A DNA stretch of 64,000 nt from Ruminococcus sp. HUN007 (lineage in GTDB: Bacteria; Bacillota; Clostridia; Oscillospirales; Ruminococcaceae). Below the pieces are notes generated by a model. That model ran no database searches. It was not told where the DNA came from and saw only the letters and a list, made by a program, of their open reading frames with translations. The DNA is taken from positions 1,798,001 through 1,862,000 of the forward strand of contig NZ_JOOA01000002.1 of NCBI RefSeq assembly GCF_000712055.1, written 5' to 3'. The position numbers and the translations under genes were made by a program. This document shows positions 59,872 to 64,000 of the stretch, in pieces (position 1 is the stretch's first letter; every line of letters starts with the position of its first letter).

Positions 59872-60816
59872 ATGGAAAATTCGGTATATCTTGTTGATTA
59901 CGAAAATGTCTCATATAAAGGTTTATACGGAATTGGCGAAATAAATCCTAAAGACGAAGTAGTTATCTTCCACTCAGATGATATATCTATAATCAAGGAT
60001 ATCTTAAGCATATATAACAAATCAGATATACTAATCAATTATTTTGAATTAAACAACACTGGAAAAAACGCTCTTGATTTTATGATAACAACATACGCTG
60101 GATATGCAGCATCAAAAGATAATATAAATAAAATCGTAATTTTATCGAATGACAAAGGCTTCTCTTCTATTACAAACGTAATCGCCAAGCTAAATCCAAA
60201 AATCGATTTAGTATTCGAAAATTGCATCTACAACGCAAATCATCCCGAAAATATTAAATGCATATCATCTTCTGAGCAATCAAGTGAAAAAACAAACACT
60301 TTTCCTATAGAAGATGGCCAAGAAAGAAGTAAATTAAATACATATATGCAACACGAACTTCGTGCTTTAGGATATCCTGCAAACATCATAAATAACGTTT
60401 GTAAAATTGTAATCTTGCATTGTAAAGAAGAAAGAATGCTAAGCAGTATACACAACGATCTAAAAACAATTGACTTCTCAGACCATCAAAAACTATATCA
60501 AGATGTAAAATCATTGCTTAACAATTACAAAAACAACATACAAATTTGTAACAGCACTAATGAAATACCGTCTCTTATTTCAAGCAATCCACAAGAAGAA
60601 CGTTGGAACAAAATTGAATCAGAGTTAAACAAAACGCTATCAAACGAAATCCAAAACCTTCATTTATATGGTCTTATTCAAACAGTGAAAAGATATTACG
60701 AAAATAAAAACTCTATGAAACTGATTGAAGCTGAAATAAGATCAAATTATGACAATTCAGATTATATATGTTCTAAAATCAACGATGTTTTAAATAGTAT
60801 TAAAGCAAATAAATAA
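59872..60816 (+). CDS. NYN/PIN-like domain protein
   Basis: The 314-residue protein has an N-terminal PIN/NYN-like fold: YLVDYENVSYKGLYGIG with the first acidic residue, VVIFHSDDISI, NTGKNALDFMITTYAGYAAS with the second, and KIVILSNDKGFSSI with the third. This is the pattern of metal-dependent RNases. The C-terminal 150 residues are helical and not recognised (LNTYMQHELRALGYPANIIN; EERWNKIESELNKTL). Codon use is AT-rich (ATA, AAA, TCA) and unlike the core genes, which suggests transfer. GAAAGGAAC precedes the ATG. Nothing next to it shows a partner. Confidence 0.72.
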   Translation: MENSVYLVDYENVSYKGLYGIGEINPKDEVVIFHSDDISIIKDILSIYNKSDILINYFELNNTGKNALDFMITTYAGYAASKDNINKIVILSNDKGFSSITNVIAKLNPKIDLVFENCIYNANHPENIKCISSSEQSSEKTNTFPIEDGQERSKLNTYMQHELRALGYPANIINNVCKIVILHCKEERMLSSIHNDLKTIDFSDHQKLYQDVKSLLNNYKNNIQICNSTNEIPSLISSNPQEERWNKIESELNKTLSNEIQNLHLYGLIQTVKRYYENKNSMKLIEAEIRSNYDNSDYICSKINDVLNSIKANK

Positions 60817-60858
60817 CTTCCAAAGCACAACAAAATCCCACAGAATTTCACAGTAAAA

Positions 60859-60887
60859 TTGACAGTCTTCAGCATTTCAGTTATAAT
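60859..60887 (+). promoter_or_regulatory. Consensus promoter of the DUF3990 pair
   Basis: TTGACA (60859-60864) and TATAAT (60882-60887) are perfect and 17 bp apart. Confidence 0.88.
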
Positions 60888-60925
60888 GATAACAGCTCAT
60901 CTGCCAGGTGTAGAAAGAGTTTTCG

Positions 60926-60957
60926 AAGACGTCTTGTGATATGCAAGGCGTTTTTTT
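60926..60957 (+). terminator. Terminator-like hairpin in the DUF3990 leader
   Basis: AAGACGTCTTG pairs with CAAGGCGTTTT around TGATATG, followed by seven T. It lies between the promoter and the ribosome site AAGGAG (about 60,970), so it could stop most transcripts before the gene. Confidence 0.65.
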
Positions 60958-60982
60958 GCTATCAGGCAAAAGGAGATTAAAA

Positions 60983-61435
60983 ATGATAATCTATCACGGA
61001 AGCAATATAAAAGTAGAGCATCCGAAGATTCTTGTTAACGGGTTTTATAAAGACTTCGGATACGGTTTCTACTGCACGAATATAGAATTACAGGCCAGAC
61101 GCTGGGCGCTTACAAAACGTGGTCCTTCCGTCATCAGCCTGTTTGAATACACACCATCAGATACACTGAAAAAGCTTACTTTTGAGAAAATGACTGAAGA
61201 ATGGCTTGATTTCGTTGTGGACTGTCGGCGTGGGATTGAACATGACTACGACATTGTTGAAGGTCCGATGGCTGATGATCAGATATGGGATTACGTTGAA
61301 GAATTCGTAAGCGGGCGTATTTCCCGCGAAGCTTTCTGGGAACTGGTTAAATTCAGACATCCTACTCATCAGATCGTTTTCTGTACAGCCAAAGCACTGA
61401 AAACAATACGCTATGAAAGAAGTGAAACTCTATGA
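60983..61435 (+). CDS. DUF3990 protein (ADP-ribosyltransferase-like toxin candidate)
   Basis: The 150-residue protein matches DUF3990: IIYHGSNIKVEHPKILVNGF, YKDFGYGFYCTNIELQARRW, ISLFEYTPS, LDFVVDCRRG, DYDIVEGPMADD, and HPTHQIVFCTAKALKTI. The family belongs to the ADP-ribosyltransferase superfamily and is seen as toxin of small two-gene modules. The catalytic residues are not certain from sequence alone. AAAGGAG fixes ATG 60983. The next gene starts with a 4-bp ATGA overlap, as in toxin-antitoxin pairs. Confidence 0.82.
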   Translation: MIIYHGSNIKVEHPKILVNGFYKDFGYGFYCTNIELQARRWALTKRGPSVISLFEYTPSDTLKKLTFEKMTEEWLDFVVDCRRGIEHDYDIVEGPMADDQIWDYVEEFVSGRISREAFWELVKFRHPTHQIVFCTAKALKTIRYERSETL

Positions 61436-61902
61436 AAAACATTTACTTTCCGGACGAGGAGATCACCGAAAATGACCTGTATTTCGTCTGCTATATGATA
61501 GAACGTGTTGCAAGAACACTTCATCAGCATAATATTTATGTGGCTGAAACTTTAGGCACTGACGGACTTCGTCACGAACTCAGCGTTGCAAATGTGAATC
61601 ATTCCGCCAATCCCCTTCAAATAGTTCAGGACTGGATAGACGCATACGACCTGAAAACAGGCGATTTTGATATCGCAGACGTTAACAGCGAACTTGCCAC
61701 AGTGATTCCTACCGAACTTCAGATGGGTAAGGTCTACACAAGGCTGATCACCGCAACACTCTCTTCAGATGAAGATTATGCTGAAGCTATACTTCGCATA
61801 TACAGTAACGAAATATGCGAGACCATCGACAACTACAACTGCAGTGCCTTTTACGAGCCGTCATACGTCATCGCACGGGCATATTATAACAGCGGATTTT
61901 AG
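61432..61902 (+). CDS. Hypothetical partner of the DUF3990 protein
   Basis: The 156-residue acidic protein has no signal or membrane helix. It opens FPDEEITENDLYFVCYMIER and ends CSAFYEPSYVIARAYYNSGF. The opening resembles DUF3791, the family usually found beside DUF3990, but only weakly and from memory. Its overlap with the DUF3990 stop suggests coupled translation. An antitoxin role is inference from position. Confidence 0.7.
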   Translation: MKNIYFPDEEITENDLYFVCYMIERVARTLHQHNIYVAETLGTDGLRHELSVANVNHSANPLQIVQDWIDAYDLKTGDFDIADVNSELATVIPTELQMGKVYTRLITATLSSDEDYAEAILRIYSNEICETIDNYNCSAFYEPSYVIARAYYNSGF

Positions 61903-61929
61903 AAAGTTAACACAGCCGTTAACGATTGT

Positions 61930-61972
61930 ACATCCCTCAGAGCATTTCAGGAACGCTCTGAGGGATGTTTTT
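61930..61972 (+). terminator. Intrinsic terminator of the DUF3990 pair
   Basis: ACATCCCTCAGAGC and its exact inverse (14-bp arms), followed by five T. Confidence 0.9.
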
Positions 61973-62069
61973 ATGTCCTCTGATTCCCTTTAAAATTAGT
62001 GTTTATGCACATTACAGGATTAAGTTTAACCTTTATCGATATATATATTACCAATATGCCGAAAATCTA

Positions 62070-62098
62070 TTGCACATTCAAAACAAAGGTGATATAAT
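62070..62098 (+). promoter_or_regulatory. Promoter of the dehydrogenase-fumarase operon
   Basis: TTGCAC (62070-62075) and TATAAT (62093-62098) are 17 bp apart, 36 bp before the gene. Confidence 0.8.
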
Positions 62099-62134
62099 TA
62101 AAATAAATATGTTAAAGTAGGAGAGGTGTTTTCT

Positions 62135-63061
62135 ATGAATAAAATATCTATTATCGGAGCCGGTTCTGTCGGCTCTACAATCGCGTACACACTCACAATT
62201 CAGGGAATCGCATCAGAGATCGTTCTGATCGACATCAACACTGACAAGGCTGAGGGTGAAGCACTCGACATCATCCAGGGCACACCGTTCAGCAGTCCTT
62301 GCAACATCTATCAGGGCAGCTACGATGACGCCAAGGATTCAGACATTGTTATCCTTACTTCAGGTATCGCAAGAAAGCCGGGCCAGTCAAGACTCGAACT
62401 TGCACAGACTAACGTAAACATTACAAAGTCTATCATTCCTGAAATCGTAAAGAGCGCTCCGAATGCATTCTACATCATCGTAAGCAATCCGATCGACGTT
62501 CTTACCTACACATTCTGCAAGCTTTCAGGTCTTCCTGAAAACCGTATTATCGGTTCAGGCACAACGATCGACAGCTCACGTCTCCGTGCAAAGCTCAGCG
62601 ACTGCTACGATGTAAGCCAGAACAACATTCACGCTTACGTATTCGGTGAACACGGTGACTCTTCATTCGTTCCGTGGTCTCTTGCAAACATCGCAGGCGT
62701 TCCGATGAACGAATGTGCAAAGTTCTTCGGCAAGGACGAGATCGTTTACGACGAAGTTGAAGAATTCGTAAGAACATCAGGCGCTCAGGTAATCAAGCGC
62801 AAGGGTGCTACATTCTATGCTATCGCTGTTTCAGTATGTCACATCTGTGAGAGAATCCTCCACGGCATCGACACAGTACTTCCTGTTTCAACAATGATGA
62901 ACGGTGAATACGGTGTAAGCGACGTATGCTTAAGCACACTCAACCTCGTAGGCAAGGAAGGCGTACGCAAGGTAAATGTTCCTCTTACAGACGAAGAACA
63001 GGCTAAACTCCAGAAGAGTGCAGAAGCTCTCAAGGAAGTTATCAAAAATCTTGACATCTGA
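62135..63061 (+). CDS. LDH-family dehydrogenase with malate dehydrogenase-type specificity residue
   Basis: The 308-residue protein is a complete lactate/malate dehydrogenase: NAD loop ISIIGAGSVGSTIAYTL, LIDINTDKAEGEALDI, catalytic His in VFGEHGDSSFVPWS, and substrate Arg in the family positions (LPENRIIGSGTTIDSSRLR). The specificity loop reads TSGIARKPGQSR. In lactate dehydrogenases the residue after IA/AN is Gln; here it is Arg, the malate dehydrogenase choice. The next gene, 18 bp on, is fumarase. I therefore favour malate dehydrogenase on the path oxaloacetate-malate-fumarate-succinate. Automatic pipelines will probably call it lactate dehydrogenase. AGGAGAGG lies before ATG 62135. Confidence 0.85.
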   Translation: MNKISIIGAGSVGSTIAYTLTIQGIASEIVLIDINTDKAEGEALDIIQGTPFSSPCNIYQGSYDDAKDSDIVILTSGIARKPGQSRLELAQTNVNITKSIIPEIVKSAPNAFYIIVSNPIDVLTYTFCKLSGLPENRIIGSGTTIDSSRLRAKLSDCYDVSQNNIHAYVFGEHGDSSFVPWSLANIAGVPMNECAKFFGKDEIVYDEVEEFVRTSGAQVIKRKGATFYAIAVSVCHICERILHGIDTVLPVSTMMNGEYGVSDVCLSTLNLVGKEGVRKVNVPLTDEEQAKLQKSAEALKEVIKNLDI

Positions 63062-63079
63062 TTAAGGAGTAAAATCAAT

Positions 63080-64000
63080 ATGGAATATCGTATAGAACAT
63101 GATTCTATGGGCGAAATGAAAGTTCCTGCAGACCGTCTCTGGGCAGCTCAGACACAGAGAAGCCACGAGAATTTTGAGATCGGCGTTGACATTGAAACAA
63201 TGCCTCGTGAGATCACTCACGCTTTCGGTATACTCAAAAAGGCTGCAGCACTTGCCAACCACGAACTCAAGAGCGAAAAGATGACAGATGAAAAGCTCGC
63301 AGCCATCACACAGGCATGTGACGAAGTTATCTCAGGTTCACTCAACGACCACTTCCCTCTCGTAGTATGGCAGACAGGCTCAGGCACACAGTCAAACATG
63401 AACACAAACGAAGTTATCGCCAACCGTGCAAACCAGATCGCAGGCAAGAAACTCGTTCATCCTAACGACGACATCAACATGAGCCAGTCATCAAACGACA
63501 CATTCCCGACTGCTATGCACATTTCAGCAGTTATCGCTATCGAAGACAAGCTCATTCCAGCGATCGAAACACTCATAGCTACATTTAAAAAGCTCGAAGC
63601 TGAAAACGAAGGAATCGTTAAGTCCGGACGTACACACCTTCAGGACGCAACACCTATCAAGTTCAGCCAGGAGATCAGCGGATGGCGTTCAAGCCTCGAA
63701 AGAGATGTCGAGCTTCTTAAAATGTCAGTAAAGCCTCTCTCAGAGCTTGCACTCGGCGGTACAGCAGTTGGTACAGGCCTTAACGCTCCTAAGGGATTCG
63801 ATACACTCGTTGCAGCAAAGGTTTCAGAACTTACAGGCAAGTCTTTCTCAACAGCGCCGAACAAATTCCATTCACTTACTTCAAAGGACGAATTCGTATT
63901 CGCACACGGTGCTATCAAGGCAGCAGCATGCGACATGATGAAGATCGCCAACGACGTAAGATGGCTCGCTTCAGGTCCGCGTGACGGTCTCGGTGAGATC
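63080..64000 (+). CDS. fumC: Class II fumarate hydratase (3' end outside window)
   Basis: The visible 307 residues match class II fumarase: EYRIEHDSMGEMKVPADRLW, VVWQTGSGTQSNMNTNEVIA, the active-site region SGRTHLQDATPIKFSQEISG, and LALGGTAVGTGLNAPKGFD. The signature GSSxMPxKxN comes later, outside the window. The enzyme interconverts malate and fumarate. AAGGAG precedes the ATG. It is 18 bp after the malate dehydrogenase-like gene and shares its high-expression codon style (TCA, ACA, AAG). Confidence 0.95.
   Translation, partial: MEYRIEHDSMGEMKVPADRLWAAQTQRSHENFEIGVDIETMPREITHAFGILKKAAALANHELKSEKMTDEKLAAITQACDEVISGSLNDHFPLVVWQTGSGTQSNMNTNEVIANRANQIAGKKLVHPNDDINMSQSSNDTFPTAMHISAVIAIEDKLIPAIETLIATFKKLEAENEGIVKSGRTHLQDATPIKFSQEISGWRSSLERDVELLKMSVKPLSELALGGTAVGTGLNAPKGFDTLVAAKVSELTGKSFSTAPNKFHSLTSKDEFVFAHGAIKAAACDMMKIANDVRWLASGPRDGLGEI

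Noticed and set aside
1-64000. tRNA or rRNA genes
   Set aside because: Reading both strands by eye I saw no cloverleaf with a T-loop GGTTCGAATCC-type core and no rRNA sequence; a dedicated scan could still find one.

Overview
The window looks like chromosomal DNA from a Gram-positive, fibre-degrading gut or rumen bacterium of the Oscillospiraceae, most like Ruminococcus. The reasons are a secreted CBM35-GH26 mannanase, a dockerin-type secreted protein, a flavodoxin lipoprotein with a dockerin-like segment, an abundant-protein style pyruvate phosphate dikinase, a malate dehydrogenase-like enzyme next to fumarase, strong AGGAG ribosome sites, and promoters with TTGACA/TATAAT boxes at 17 bp. No rRNA or tRNA genes and no CRISPR array were seen. 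The species call is inference.

Layout. 1-13,994 is core: mannanase (cut by the window edge), rnhA, a NifS-type cysteine desulfurase, then a leftward operon glmU-pth-mfd-lipoprotein-zinc ribbon membrane protein, then ppdK. 14,000-24,100 is an accessory island of relics and cargo: broken pieces of a conjugative element (CD1107/DUF4366 protein, topB, ImmA/IrrE), a BspA-like leucine-rich repeat surface protein between two diverged copies of the same relic sequence, a WYL regulator with VOC and DUF6508-like genes, a YhcG (DUF1016) nuclease, a RhuM fragment, a KilA-N protein, a truncated AlbA/RecG-like ATP-binding protein and a small membrane-protein cassette. Two 367-bp direct repeats bound the last part. 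24,100-28,050 holds a LysR regulator between a carboxymuconolactone decarboxylase-cupin fusion and a flavodoxin-cyclophilin-like lipoprotein, then a dockerin protein. 28,200-34,250 has an AAA/DUF4143 ATPase, an ECF sigma factor with a membrane partner, another AlbA/RecG-like remnant, and a Fic-RNA ligase pair. 34,390-43,160 carries a MerR-controlled serine hydrolase, a second ECF sigma/membrane pair, a histidine phosphatase preceded by a 13-bp tandem array, a metallophosphatase, and a TetR-ABC transporter unit. 43,257-49,111 has a sodium:amino acid symporter and a two-gene unit that couples a TRAP-type binding lipoprotein to a beta-propeller HD-GYP sensor. 49,109-59,350 contains YitT, a cyclase, a spermidine synthase-DUF350-DUF4178 operon, an ABC exporter, a YczE-like membrane protein and two surface proteins. 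59,351-61,973 is AT-rich accessory DNA with a NYN/PIN-like protein and a DUF3990 toxin-like pair. 62,070-64,000 is the malate dehydrogenase-like/fumarase operon.

The repeats are the most unusual feature. There is a MITE-like element of about 117 bp with terminal inverted repeats, small REP-like hairpins, a hairpin repeat with arms TGTCTTTATCT, a 13-bp minisatellite that encodes the same 13-residue peptide in every frame of one strand, and a set of near-perfect palindromes that lie both between genes and inside conserved coding sequence of mobile-element genes. Four genes (mfd, the symporter, the sigma-linked membrane protein, and one secreted protein) carry single-base frame errors. Three of the four are one extra base in a homopolymer, which points to sequencing error more than to real gene loss.
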